Source of the DNA: Semisulcospira habei
Taxonomy: Eukaryota > Mollusca > Gastropoda > Semisulcospiridae
Assembly (NCBI GenBank): GCA_036245525.1
Contig: BTPG01000001.1
Span: 221,814,774-221,878,773 of the forward strand
Direction of reading: 5' to 3'
Length of the DNA: 64,000 nucleotides
Of this stretch, positions 48,101-51,635 are shown piece after piece (positions within the stretch are counted from its first letter, which is position 1; each line of letters opens with the position of its first letter). The notes under the pieces are model-generated. The model worked only from the letters and a program-made list of their open reading frames with translations. It ran no database searches and was not told the DNA's origin. A program made the position numbers and the translations under genes.

Positions 48101-48149
48101 CAGTGGTTATGGCCGACATGCTGATCTGGTTCTGATTGGTCGCCAGCAA
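419..48149 (-). CDS. MTOR: mTOR serine/threonine kinase, HEAT-repeat region, nine internal exons (partial gene)
   Basis: mTOR is the PI3K-related protein kinase at the core of TORC1 and TORC2, which couples nutrient and growth-factor signals to translation and growth. Nine exons on the minus strand join in frame into 455 codons without a stop. They match the metazoan mTOR HEAT solenoid, including [48 protein letters not shown] and [15 protein letters not shown]. From memory of the family this is very roughly residues 650-1,100 of about 2,550, upstream of the FAT and kinase domains, which must lie left of the window. No start or stop codon is present. Exon order is 48053-48149, 46124-46329, 45610-45732, 27790-27966, 15455-15589, 9376-9496, 8640-8890, 7637-7723, 419-586. 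The open frame and conserved splice sites argue for a functional gene. Confidence 0.95.
704..794. repeat. M1 fold-back core, copy a
   Basis: Inverted arms meet at TTGGCACCTCC/AAGTGCCAAG. The same core (a GTAGTGCCAGATTAGCTTGG-like arm and its complement) recurs near 8010, 14770, 46536 and 51202. The remainder of 587-928 shows no gene. Confidence 0.75.
1176..1263. repeat. Internal complementary region of DIRS A
   Basis: AGTAATGTCATCGGTAAG on the left and AAATCATTACCGATGACATT on the right face each other. The left half is the complement of the element's left terminus (929-985) and the right half matches the complement of its right terminus (7283-7316). This is the expected DIRS template for completing the ends. 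Confidence 0.88.
1387..2804 (-). pseudogene. DIRS A tyrosine recombinase (broken)
   Basis: Reads in pieces: 2196-2804 (IDLFATRW...FVSPMPDP, linking RNase H to recombinase), 2057-2248 ([21 protein letters not shown]) and 1387-2028 (catalytic domain). The HxxR motif is AHEVRAV and the nucleophile Tyr sits in FARFYLRDL, near the C-terminus as usual for this superfamily. The expected first catalytic Arg in [11 protein letters not shown] (kept in copies B, C and D) is Gln here ([11 protein letters not shown]), consistent with a CGA to CAA decay. Frame breaks near 2200 and 2040 also disable it. In the family this enzyme inserts a circular DNA intermediate. Confidence 0.88.
2814..4476 (-). pseudogene. 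DIRS A reverse transcriptase and RNase H (frameshifted)
   Basis: The N-terminal part (3805-4476) carries [20 protein letters not shown]; the rest (2814-4004) carries [25 protein letters not shown], the catalytic [10 protein letters not shown] box, and an RNase H domain with [36 protein letters not shown] and [12 protein letters not shown]. The two parts are in different frames and join near 3990-4010. A stop at 2814 separates RNase H from the recombinase portion. The catalytic aspartates are still present. A 476-codon open frame at 2371-3801 on the same strand is only an out-of-frame reading of this region. Confidence 0.9.
4544..6743 (-). pseudogene. DIRS A ORF1 (gag-like, broken)
   Basis: The N-terminal segment (6411-6743) holds a Cys/His-rich module beginning [16 protein letters not shown] shifted segment (5999-6448) follows, then a long Arg/Ser-rich stretch (4917-6065) with [10 protein letters not shown] and a basic bipartite motif KRK...TKRIK. 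The C-terminal part (4544-5073, in two frames) reads [15 protein letters not shown] and [22 protein letters not shown]. The same blocks recur in copies C and D, so this is one protein. Its role is inferred as structural and nucleic-acid binding from its position ahead of the polymerase. Confidence 0.75.
7320..7616 (+). mobile_element. Retroposon 3' tail with AATAAA
   Basis: An AT-rich segment ending GGGATTAATAAAGTATTAT then CATCTTATC. The same terminal signature closes retroposon P2 (near 51115-51160). It contains no coding sequence. The body cannot be assigned to a family. It ends about 20 bp from the donor of mTOR local exon 8. Confidence 0.5.
7637..7723 (-). CDS. MTOR: mTOR local exon 8 (87 bp)
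   Basis: Twenty-nine codons, phase 0 at both ends: [20 protein letters not shown] then LDDIFNLIT. It aligns without gaps between the exon 7 end and the exon 9 start in the known order of the family. The acceptor is TTGTTTGCAG and the donor GTAAGT. The exon is too short to stand out as an open frame. Confidence 0.93.
7724..8009. other. Intron sequence without recognised feature
   Basis: The first part of the 916-bp intron between mTOR local exons 7 and 8. It is AT-rich, with a short AT run near 7930. No coding match, repeat pair or RNA gene was seen. Confidence 0.6.
8010..8095. repeat. M1 fold-back core, copy b
   Basis: Arms AAGGATAGTGCCAGAATAGC and GCTATTGTGGCACCACCCTT pair around TTGGTGCCTCTAGGTGCCAA. 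Same family as the cores at 704, 14770, 46536 and 51202. Confidence 0.8.
8492..8573. repeat. M3 hairpin MITE, copy near exon 7
   Basis: TTGACTGTTGATAGTGCT and its diverged complement near AGCGCTACTGACAGTCAA, closing with CAAAGGGTTAA. It is related to the cleaner hairpin at 15323-15399. Its near edge is 64 bp past the donor of mTOR local exon 7. Confidence 0.65.
8640..8890 (-). CDS. MTOR: mTOR local exon 7 (251 bp)
   Basis: The exon completes the split codon and adds 83 codons. It carries the most diagnostic mTOR match in the window, [18 protein letters not shown], preceded by [15 protein letters not shown] and followed by [19 protein letters not shown]. It ends in phase 0. The acceptor is TATTTGCAG and the donor GTGAGA. 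The open frame runs past both splice sites, so the junctions were set by homology and consensus. Confidence 0.96.
9296..9349. repeat. Perfect 21-bp-arm palindrome next to exon 6 donor
   Basis: AACCCCCTTGTGCATGCAG plus CC pairs perfectly with its complement across a 12-bp centre. TTAA occurs at both edges, as for TTAA-targeting MITEs. The edge is 24 bp past the exon 6 donor. A diverged relative lies at 345-405 and a fragment near 9531. Confidence 0.85.
9376..9496 (-). CDS. MTOR: mTOR local exon 6 (121 bp)
   Basis: Forty codons plus one base. It starts [16 protein letters not shown], then enters a lysine-, serine- and aspartate-rich stretch ([10 protein letters not shown]) that is likely a flexible linker between HEAT blocks. 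The donor is a perfect GTAAGT and the acceptor is TTGTTTAG. The split codon GAC is completed by the next exon. A 54-bp palindrome lies 24 bp past the donor. Confidence 0.92.
9724..11320 (+). repeat. Tandem duplication of the DIRS B ORF1 5' region
   Basis: The block starting GGAGGCTCCGAG(C/T)GCTCGG occurs at 9724 and again about 915 bp later near 10640. Both run through GGCGATTTCCAGT, the poly-C or CCCCGC region and GGGACCTCTCTCAGAGTG. Both copies encode broken versions of the Cys/His-rich module (second copy: [17 protein letters not shown]). The second carries a run of C at 11154-11173. About 250 bp of upstream leader separate them. Confidence 0.8.
11255..11930 (+). pseudogene. DIRS B RNase H remnant
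   Basis: [13 protein letters not shown] and RHINWLG in one frame, then [19 protein letters not shown] and [16 protein letters not shown] in another. Same domain and order as in copies A and D. At least one frameshift, near 11530, separates the halves. The reverse-transcriptase palm is absent. Confidence 0.8.
11946..13179 (-). mobile_element. hAT-like DNA transposon H1 with 6-bp target duplication
   Basis: A 1,234-bp insertion bounded by perfect 14-bp inverted repeats CAGACTTGCCTACC / GGTAGGCAAGTCTG. It is flanked by CCATCA at 11940-11945 and 13180-13185. Removing it restores the DIRS VDALSI..W(D/E)G coding match across the junction, which fixes the ends exactly. It contains a hAT-type N-terminal zinc-finger reading frame on the minus strand and no catalytic domain, so it is non-autonomous. 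TIRs starting CAG fit hAT; a 6-bp duplication is shorter than the usual 8. Confidence 0.85.
12270..12551 (-). pseudogene. hAT-type N-terminal zinc-finger fragment in H1
   Basis: Ninety-three codons containing [20 protein letters not shown] then [10 protein letters not shown]: a C-X2-C...H-X5-H finger typical of the N-terminus of many hAT-like transposases (CxxCxxxFxVxHxGxxDxxxHxxSxxH). The RNase H-like catalytic core and dimerisation domain are absent. The sense agrees with a 5' end at 13179. Confidence 0.65.
13186..14472 (+). pseudogene. DIRS B tyrosine recombinase (broken)
   Basis: The N-terminal part (13186-13590) reads [12 protein letters not shown] and [18 protein letters not shown]. 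The core reads [13 protein letters not shown] near 13895-13935 and [20 protein letters not shown] near 14350-14400. The first catalytic Arg and the Tyr are present. The stretch that should hold the HxxR box (AHEVRAV in copy A) is still readable as [10 protein letters not shown] in one frame at 14272-14300. Several frameshifts break it. Confidence 0.8.
14745..14950. mobile_element. M1 MITE, copy c (206 bp, TTAA flanks)
   Basis: TTAA at 14741-14744 and 14951-14954. Terminal repeats CCCATTTAGCCCC and GGGGTTAAATGGG. Inside, 14770-14883 is a near-perfect palindrome with arms of about 50 bp around GCGCCTGATGGCAC. The element has the same length as the copy at 46459-46664. TTAA targeting with CCC ends points to piggyBac-type mobilisation. 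Confidence 0.85.
15105..15304. mobile_element. M2 MITE (200 bp)
   Basis: Begins TTAACCCCTTCACTG and ends CAGTGAAGGGG, an inverted repeat. The right part shares GAGGATGTACACCTCTTGCAG with the elements at 45786 and 285. No coding sequence. Confidence 0.75.
15323..15399. repeat. M3 hairpin MITE (35-bp arms)
   Basis: Arms CCCTTTAGGTGTTGATAGTG... and its complement ending ...CACCCAAAGGG enclose a 7-bp centre. TTAA lies immediately left. It sits between M2 and mTOR local exon 5, 54 bp past that exon's donor. Confidence 0.85.
15455..15589 (-). CDS. MTOR: mTOR local exon 5 (135 bp)
   Basis: Forty-five codons, phase 0 at both ends, reading [14 protein letters not shown] at the start and TIRRE at the end. 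The acceptor is CATTCCAG and the donor GTGAGT. A MITE hairpin (15323-15399) begins about 55 bp past the donor. Confidence 0.94.
16097..16183 (+). pseudogene. piggyBac-like transposase, possible N-terminus
   Basis: An ATG opens 28 codons, [20 protein letters not shown] onward to a stop. The acidic Ser/Asp/Glu-rich start is like many piggyBac-type transposases. It is placed about 290 bp inside the left TIR. The match is compositional only. Confidence 0.4.
16189..17537 (+). pseudogene. L2/CR1 LINE endonuclease portion
   Basis: After a Pro/Ser-rich low-complexity leader encoded by the CT-rich tract, an apurinic-type endonuclease reads [51 protein letters not shown] and [13 protein letters not shown]. 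These contain the catalytic Asn, Glu, Asp/Asn and terminal SDH expected. The frame runs unbroken into the SINE insertion. The true start is unknown, because the leader is only compositional. Confidence 0.8.
17550..17602 (+). promoter_or_regulatory. SINE polymerase III A and B boxes
   Basis: The A box TAGCGCAGTGG (17550-17560) and B box GTTCGAATC (17594-17602) lie 33 bp apart, matching the internal tRNA-type promoter. The surrounding sequence is tRNA-like, but the element is embedded in a SINE body, so it is not counted as a tRNA gene. Confidence 0.85.
18002..21815 (-). pseudogene. N1 ORF2: endonuclease, reverse transcriptase, RNase H (broken)
   Basis: Pieces in order: endonuclease start 21462-21815 ([19 protein letters not shown]; the usual catalytic-region NC is NY here), endonuclease end 20590-21432 ([15 protein letters not shown]), then a 130-bp insertion. 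Reverse transcriptase 19664-20480 follows ([34 protein letters not shown]), then 18002-19639 with RNase H ([35 protein letters not shown]) and a C-terminal zinc-knuckle-like C-X2-C-X7-H-X4-C ([17 protein letters not shown]). Frames change near 21450 and 19650. Confidence 0.9.
20489..20620 (-). mobile_element. Short retroposon with TCTTA tail inside N1
   Basis: About 130 bp absent from N2 and N3 at the same site. On the minus strand it runs from a GT repeat through GGAAACATATGGCAATAAACC to repeated TCTTA. This is a 5'-truncated retroposon 3' end with an AATAAA signal and pentanucleotide tail. The target is GGTGAATAATGCTC; only AAT can be called as duplicated. Confidence 0.75.
22017..23261 (-). 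pseudogene. N1 ORF1 (CCHC-knuckle protein, frameshifted)
   Basis: Starts [15 protein letters not shown] conserved N-terminal half ([20 protein letters not shown]) precedes three knuckles near residues 195-245: [28 protein letters not shown] and [15 protein letters not shown]. The tail is Pro/Ser-rich. An extra A near 22019 (CATCAAGTG against CATCAGTG in N2 and N3) shifts the frame after KGNT and removes about 75 residues. ORF1 proteins of this class bind element RNA. Confidence 0.9.
24107..26102 (+). pseudogene. L2/CR1 copy 1 reverse transcriptase
   Basis: Reads [34 protein letters not shown] and [10 protein letters not shown] (24382-25428), then in another frame [36 protein letters not shown] and [15 protein letters not shown] (25455-26102). 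The YADD box is intact. A small deletion near 25405, compared with copy 2, makes the frameshift. The last C-terminal residues are lost to a stop after SFSV and a short foreign segment at 26140-26260. Confidence 0.88.
26140..26260. other. Short insertion in L2/CR1 copy 1 3' end
   Basis: The coding sequence matches copy 2 up to LPLSL(A/R) and resumes at CCACTCTCTCTCCGTCAGAAAC. Between them lies a segment with a 15-bp C run near 26180 and a TGCACTTGCACTTGCACT triplet-like repeat. Origin unknown. Confidence 0.5.
26527..27025 (+). pseudogene. piggyBac-like transposase remnant after the LINE
   Basis: Translates as an acidic run ([18 protein letters not shown]), an in-frame stop, [20 protein letters not shown], and [20 protein letters not shown]. 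This resembles the piggyBac N-terminal pattern of a small conserved block ending in TN. A further stretch ends [11 protein letters not shown] and stop, recalling a piggyBac C-terminal Cys cluster. The catalytic DDD core is missing. Tentative, but supported by the TTAA-flanked TIRs. Confidence 0.5.
27026..27599. other. Non-coding 3' part of the piggyBac-like relic
   Basis: About 570 bp between the last transposase-like reading and the right TIR. Contains GTGTGACAGTGT-type short repeats near 27070-27110. No coding match. Confidence 0.5.
27790..27966 (-). CDS. MTOR: mTOR local exon 4 (177 bp)
   Basis: Fifty-nine codons, phase 0 at both ends. The exon encodes the [10 protein letters not shown] loop, the LGELAQVSG helix and [20 protein letters not shown]. 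The acceptor is TTTTCCAG and the donor GTGAGA. It lies between two TE-filled introns (17.6 kb upstream, 12.2 kb downstream), only 171 bp from the TTAA end of the piggyBac-like relic. Confidence 0.94.
28075..28158. repeat. Left arm of an inverted repeat split by DIRS C
   Basis: GAAATCAGAAGTAGGTCAAG followed by ATTGCACG is matched in inverted orientation by CGTGCAATTTTGACCTACTT near 44990. DIRS C therefore appears to have inserted in the centre of an older palindromic element. A smaller palindrome, ACAAACATGCGATCACATGT, lies just left. Confidence 0.7.
28404..28492. repeat. Internal complementary region of DIRS C
   Basis: AGTAATGCCATCGGTAAG faces AACTCTTACTGACGGCATTA across AT-rich sequence. 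The halves correspond to the two element termini (28160 side and 44934 side), as in DIRS A. Confidence 0.85.
28640..30110 (-). pseudogene. DIRS C tyrosine recombinase (heavily decayed)
   Basis: Recognisable pieces: [20 protein letters not shown] (29165-29404), [19 protein letters not shown] (29419-29646), and [18 protein letters not shown] with [16 protein letters not shown] (29529-30110). The C-terminal catalytic half between 28640 and 29110 is scrambled by indels and a poly-C run at 28689-28706. No intact HxxR or Tyr box can be read in one frame. Confidence 0.75.
30110..31540 (-). pseudogene. DIRS C reverse transcriptase and RNase H (decayed)
   Basis: Reads [20 protein letters not shown] (31130-31327), [20 protein letters not shown] and FGLNLSPL (30846-31211), then [13 protein letters not shown]. 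The catalytic YLDD is YLGN here, so both metal-binding aspartates are lost. RNase H traces ([15 protein letters not shown]) follow, with several frameshifts. Confidence 0.82.
31829..32333 (-). pseudogene. DIRS C ORF1, C-terminal portion
   Basis: Reads [20 protein letters not shown] and [20 protein letters not shown], matching the corresponding ORF1 blocks of copies A and D. It is cut by LINE N2 at 32348; the upstream coding part continues at 38761. Confidence 0.75.
32571..36653 (-). pseudogene. N2 ORF2, open except for a SINE-like insertion
   Basis: From ATG at 36653 the frame is open for 1,166 codons, the last ones read from the inserted retroposon. Domains: endonuclease ([52 protein letters not shown]), reverse transcriptase ([55 protein letters not shown]) and RNase H ([50 protein letters not shown]). 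The C-terminal zinc-knuckle segment survives beyond the insertion at 32571-32850. Without the insertion it would be about 1,230 residues. All catalytic boxes look intact. Confidence 0.92.
32860..33235 (-). mobile_element. SINE-like retroposon S2 in N2 ORF2
   Basis: 376 bp flanked by the 14-bp duplication AGCGGAAAGGTAGA (32846-32859 and 33236-33249). On the minus strand it ends GGACGTTAAGCAATGTACAA then TCAA, a tail similar in style to the LINE end GCGTTAAAC. It interrupts ORF2 just after RNase H and is younger than N2. Confidence 0.88.
36610..38076 (-). pseudogene. N2 ORF1 with one nonsense codon
   Basis: Starts [18 protein letters not shown]. Three CCHC knuckles: [28 protein letters not shown] and [19 protein letters not shown] at about 36898 replaces the Gln codon seen in N1 and N3 ([10 protein letters not shown] against AAQE-stop-KSKKS). 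Otherwise the frame continues to 36610. ORF1 and ORF2 overlap by 44 nt in different frames. Confidence 0.9.
38761..39392 (-). pseudogene. DIRS C ORF1, middle portion
   Basis: The open segment 38707-39186 carries [38 protein letters not shown] and [20 protein letters not shown], aligned with copies A and D. The Cys/His-rich N-terminal module is not visible; it would lie in the DNA lost at the N3 junction. Confidence 0.75.
39393..40779 (-). pseudogene. N3 ORF2 fragment (endonuclease, polymerase start)
   Basis: ATG at 40779 ([19 protein letters not shown]) to about 40390, then a frameshift in a GGGAGGGG run, then [20 protein letters not shown] to 39393. Another small deletion near 39690 removes part of the linker found in N1. 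Nearly identical to N1 in the endonuclease. Confidence 0.88.
40736..42202 (-). pseudogene. N3 ORF1, full frame but damaged knuckle
   Basis: 488 codons from [20 protein letters not shown] to SVELSWFSS. It is the only uninterrupted ORF1 of the three. A 21-bp in-frame deletion removes seven residues of the first knuckle ([14 protein letters not shown], losing its His and last Cys), and the second knuckle has PAHSAES for PGHSAES. Overlaps ORF2 by 44 nt. An upstream in-frame Met exists in the foreign segment, but homology sets the start at 42202. Confidence 0.87.
42213..42622. other. 410-bp segment unique to N3
   Basis: Inserted between TTCCATATTATAGTAT and ATGATAGATATTC, which adjoin in N1. The minus strand has an 86-codon open frame ([20 protein letters not shown], then VEILGCPVV). 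The segment is absent from N1 and N2. It could be an insertion, or original leader lost from the others. Family not recognised. Confidence 0.6.
43369..44812 (-). mobile_element. DNA transposon H2 with 6-bp target duplication
   Basis: 1,444 bp bounded by CAGACCTGCCTAC (43369-43381) and GTAGGCAGGTCTG (44800-44812), and flanked by TCCTGG (43363-43368 and 44813-44818). The intact left ITR of DIRS C shows a single TTTCCTGGTAAC, proving the duplication. The TIR is the same family as H1 (one mismatch in 13). Contains a G run (43489-43514) and AT-rich sequence, no catalytic core. Confidence 0.83.
43959..44324 (-). pseudogene. Transposase-like N-terminal fragment in H2
   Basis: From ATG at 44324: [19 protein letters not shown], a stop, then an acidic Ser-rich stretch and [16 protein letters not shown] followed by QQTN. 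The acidic leader plus the yF..e.F...QTN block looks more like a piggyBac transposase N-terminus than a hAT one, which conflicts with the TIR and target-duplication type. A second small frame (44299-44508, [19 protein letters not shown]) precedes it. Assignment open. Confidence 0.45.
44945..45030. repeat. Right arm of the inverted repeat split by DIRS C
   Basis: CACGTGCAATTTTGACCTAC then TTCTGACTTCC is the inverted counterpart of 28075-28158. The remaining intron to 45252 shows no feature. Confidence 0.7.
45253..45312. repeat. Palindrome around GGGCCCACGATGGC
   Basis: CTTGGGCCCACGATGGC and GCCATCGTGGGCCCAAAG face each other across a 15-bp centre. Single copy in the window. It lies in the 17.6-kb intron, about 300 bp past the exon 3 donor. 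Confidence 0.75.
45313..45609. other. Intron sequence without recognised feature
   Basis: Contains ordinary AT-moderate intron sequence up to the exon 3 donor. No repeat, RNA or coding match seen. Confidence 0.5.
45610..45732 (-). CDS. MTOR: mTOR local exon 3 (123 bp)
   Basis: Forty-one codons in phase 0 on both sides. It includes the conserved [15 protein letters not shown] segment and [10 protein letters not shown]. The acceptor is TTGTGTAG and the donor GTAAGC. The following intron is the largest complete one in the window (17,643 bp) and contains DIRS copy C with its nested LINEs. Confidence 0.94.
45786..45991. mobile_element. M2 MITE, copy in 391-bp intron
   Basis: Begins CCCCTTCCCTGCCAGTG and ends CAGTGAAGGGG, followed by TAAA. 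Shares GAGGATCTATACCTCTTGCAG with the copies at 285 and 15105. It fills over half of the intron between mTOR local exons 2 and 3. Confidence 0.75.
46124..46329 (-). CDS. MTOR: mTOR local exon 2 (206 bp)
   Basis: The exon begins with AC, completing GAC, and reads [17 protein letters not shown] at its start. It then runs through the conserved AQAENL and [13 protein letters not shown] segments and ends in phase 0 at LRKLLLQ. The donor is GTGAGA and the acceptor TTTCTCAG. The preceding intron is 1,723 bp and holds a 206-bp MITE and retroposon P1. The following intron is 391 bp. Confidence 0.94.
46459..46664. mobile_element. M1 MITE, copy d (206 bp, TTAA flanks)
   Basis: TTAA at 46455-46458 and 46665-46668. 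The core palindrome 46536-46627 reads TTGACCATGATAGTTCAATG to its complement. Same length as copy c, opposite arrangement of the unequal arms. Confidence 0.85.
46853..47950 (+). mobile_element. Retroposon P, copy P1
   Basis: Starts CAAGATGGCGGCCAGG and ends AATAAAGTACTC with an ATTCTT repeat. Shares with P2 the internal block ACGGGCCCCCAGGTG, TTTTGTTTCTGTTGTTAACTT and GTGTTCAGGAGACATAG. No protein-coding domain found. Head motif resembles a YY1 site. Ends about 100 bp left of mTOR local exon 1. Confidence 0.75.
48053..48149 (-). CDS. MTOR: mTOR local exon 1 (97 bp)
   Basis: The acceptor is a pyrimidine-rich tract ending CCAG and the donor is GTCAGT. The exon starts in phase 0 and ends after the first base of a codon, giving 32 codons plus a G. 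It encodes a HEAT helix ending [11 protein letters not shown]. The spliced codon GAC is completed by the next exon. The upstream intron runs to the window edge, at least 15.8 kb. The exon is flanked on both sides by copies of the same retroposon (P1 and P2). Confidence 0.9.
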
Positions 48150-49158
48150 CTGGAAAAAGTGAGAAAACTAAGAACAAAGGTCAGAGGGTGTGTTTGCGTG
48201 CACTTGAGTGTACTTGATGGTGGTGGCCTCTTTCAGTTTTCATTTCACTGCAATATTCATCTTAGTAATACCAGTACTGACTTTATTAGATAGACAAGAT
48301 GGCGGTCATGCAACACCTCCTGGCCTCCTGCTCCGGCAGAAATGGTCGCCACCGACAAAATTCTAGCCATTGGTACCTTCGTTTGATATACAATGTCAGG
48401 CCCTGCAATGCTGCATCACGACCGGTATTTCTTTTTGATGACTTTTGTAAATTTGATGTGCTGTGACTGTTAATTGGATTTCACATTTTTCTCCGCTGTG
48501 CTGCTATGCTGGGAGTTATACACGCTGATTCTTGTTGTACCAAGCGGATTTCAGAAGAACAGCGCGCGCTATGCTGTGGCAACACACCCAACGTGCTTTC
48601 CTCCCCTTTCATCATTTCATCTCAGGAGTAGCTCTTCCGGCACGCCACGCTCAACATAAAGGCCTGCCCTAGCCTAGTGCACTCAACGAAGCCAGTACAG
48701 TACCACCAAGCTTCAGGCCCCACATTCCAGCCGAATGATGTAATAACACCTCCCAGACGCAGTGACTGTGTTTCTTACTGAACAGCTGCATGTGTACTTT
48801 TTTAGAAACCATCGGACTGCTTTCACGCTAATAATGTAGTTCTACTACGTTTATTTTTAAAATGAATATGAAGTTATATACTAGTTAAGTTCAGTGGTGG
48901 CGACTGTTTATGCCGGAGCGAATGTCTAAACACCGGCACTGTACTATGGCGGCGACGGGCCCCCAGGTGCTGTTTGACCGTTGTTCAGTTTTATGTTGCC
49001 TTGATCAGAGATTATCTCCATATCGACGCGGATATTTTGTTTCTGTTGTTAACTTGTTTTATGTACTAGTTTTAGCCAAGTAGGAACTTAATAAAGAACA
49101 TTATAATAGTGTGTTCAGGAGACATAGGGCTGTCTTAGCATTCTGTTTTTGTCAGGGA

Positions 49159-50914
49159 GTTAGTTATTTGGGTTTAACGCCGAGCAGGCAACTAAGGCCA
49201 TCTCACGGCGGGAAGGTTAAAAATCTGGTCAGCCAGACTAAAAGAAAGGTCTTAAGACATGATGTAAATATACCTTAAAAATATATCGGGCTAAAATGTC
49301 GCACAGGTCTTTAAAGAAAACGTCGAAAGACTCTCAAAAAGGTCAAAATAATAGAAATATCATAGTCTATAAACGCTCAAATCTTATTAAAAATATGGCA
49401 CTCTCTCAGAAAACTGAAGATCTTGTCCGGGGGCACATCCCGGAACAAAACCTTCAAGGAGTCTGCTGTGAAATGTTTATGCCTTGTGTCGATTAGATCA
49501 GCACAAAACAAAAAGTGTTGAACAGAGTACTGCTCGTCGCAGGCATAACACCATGGACGCTCCTCCTGTTTTAGTAAATAAGAGTGTGTAACATACGTGT
49601 GCCCGATGTAGAGCCGAGCCAGGACAGTCTCCTCACGGCGGCTGCCGCAGCGATAAGGTAGACCGTCGGACAACTTAGGAAGGGCTTCATGCAGCTTGTT
49701 AGCTTCCTCTTTGTCCCACTCGGACTGCCACTCACGGGCCACGTACGCACTAGTCACATGTCTAAAATCACTATAAACAGTCTGTGCGTCAAGGACAGGG
49801 TCATTGCGTGCATCATTGGCAGCAGAATCTGCGATCCTGTTGCCTTCGATGCCCACATGCCCAGGCACCCAAATAAAAATGATGTCATAATATTCCTTCA
49901 TCAAGTCTGCGTGGAGCTCTCTGATCTGCACCAGCAGTGGGTGGTCATTTCCCGTGCCCTGAAGGGCCTGCAGGGCAGAAAGCGAGTCAGACAGAATCAG
50001 GAAGTTCCTTTCTCTAGATCGATAAGCATGCCTGAGTGCCAGCAGAACCGCCTGCAGTTCCGCACTAAATACAGATGAGTGGTCTGGGAGGCGGTGCTTA
50101 AATGGGTGTCTAGGATGGCGAGAGGACACTGCGGCCGCAGCCACTCTCCCATCCTCAGACTTTGACCCATCCGTATAGATACGACAATAGCCAGGAAAAA
50201 TTGAAAGCAGTTCATTGAGGCTCTGTTGGTATATGGCTGGTGGAGTAGAGTCTTTCTTGTGGGCAGTCAAATCCAGCAAGATATCAGGAACTGGTAAGAG
50301 CCAAGGTGGAGTGATGTGTTGCAGGGATTCCGAAACTCTGTCCAGGTCCAATCCGGCCGCCTGCAGATGAGGTCGGACACGGAAAGAAAGTGGACGGACA
50401 GCTCCCGGATGGGTATCATAAATCTCTGCAAACGACGGGTTAAAGACACAATCAGAGGCAGGATTGTCTGGATGGGCCTTCAGTTTCAGAACGTAGCTGA
50501 GCATGAGGCGGATGCGGCGGAGCTTGAGAGAAGGCTCCCCTGCCTCGGCATACAGACTAGGAACTGGAGACGTCCTGAAGGCCCCAAGACATATCCGCAG
50601 ACCCTGATGGTGAATTGTGTTCAGACGCTGTAGCACAGACTTGGAAGCTGAGCCATACACCACAGAGCCGTAATCCAGTTTGGACCGAACAAGGGCCCGG
50701 TACAGACGAAGTAAGACAGTACGGTCCGCACCCCAGTCAGTACGACCGACGACACGAAGAATGTCGAGAGCCTTCTGACAAGAGGTTCTAAGGTAATTAA
50801 TATGGTTGCGGAAGGTAAGTCTTTTGTCAAAAATGACCCCCAGAAACTTTGCCTCCTCGGCCACCTTAATTGGCACTCCAGCAATGATCAGGCTAGGTTC
50901 TGGAAAAAATTTCG
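49159..50914 (-). mobile_element. I-superfamily LINE N4, 5'-truncated
   Basis: The 3' 1.76 kb of the family, with the GCGTTAAACCCAAATAACT end. Flanked by a perfect 26-bp target duplication (49133-49158 and 50915-50940, core TTAGCATTCTGTTTTTGTCA). Ordinary 5' truncation. Near identity to N1 suggests the same recent subfamily. Confidence 0.92.
49377..50876 (-). pseudogene. N4 ORF2 C-terminal half
   Basis: 499 codons without a stop: thumb region ([20 protein letters not shown]), RNase H ([49 protein letters not shown]) and the C-terminal knuckle ([16 protein letters not shown], with one residue deleted against N1). It lacks endonuclease and catalytic palm because of truncation, so it cannot act in cis. 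Confidence 0.9.
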
Positions 50915-51201
50915 TCTTAGCATTCTGTTTTTGTCAGGGAGGTTCGGGTCGGGATGAGGCCACTGGCGCTGGCCATTAGATGCCTTGGCGACGGGCTTCA
51001 CCCGTCCGAGTCATTGTCCATTGTGTAGCTCTGTTATTGTAATTTGTGGAATGAGCGAGTGAGTGAATGTAAGCAGCACCTGTGGTGGCAAAAAATGTGA
51101 ATTTCCCCATGAGGGATTAATAAAGTATTATTGTATTGTATTGTTGTATTGTATTGTATTCACAACATTGGAGTGTCTGTAAAGATCGCACACCAACTGT
51201 G

Positions 51202-51300
51202 GATCAGCCATGACAGTTTAAGGGTAGTGCCAGATTAGCTTGGCGCCTGAATAAGGTGCCAAGCTAATCTTGCACTATCCTTGAACTATCATGGCTGATC
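51202..51300. repeat. M1 fold-back core, copy e
   Basis: GATCAGCCATGACAGTTTAA through GTAGTGCCAGATTAGCTTGG to the complementary arm ending ATCATGGCTGATC. The outer TTAA ends seen in copies c and d are not clear here. Confidence 0.78.
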
Positions 51301-51635
51301 AATCTCCTGCTGAGGTATTTTAAGGGTGTTATGGTCATAACAGACAATCCAAAATGAAAGCCACCAAGCCATTACATAGAAACATTAATTTTTCTCTAAA
51401 ATATATTTTTTCGAAAAATACTTACCAATGACATGACTACTAGGAAGTGTCTACTACTTAATAATAATAATAATAATTACGGTATTTATAATGCGCTTAT
51501 CTTATAATTATAACTCTAAGTGCGCACTCACAACTCGCGAACGCATGCGCACGCTTTAGACAATGACTCACGTACCACAAATAGTGAAATACATTACGAC
51601 GGTCAGCTTGGGGTGGGGAGTGTGGTGATATAGTG

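Larger units (their letters stand above)
48295..51160 (+). mobile_element. Retroposon P, copy P2, split by LINE N4
   Basis: Starts CAAGATGGCGGTCATG and ends GGGATTAATAAAGTATTATT with a GTATT repeat tail. Without N4 it is about 1.1 kb, as P1. The two copies are direct repeats on either side of the 97-bp mTOR local exon 1. Confidence 0.78.
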
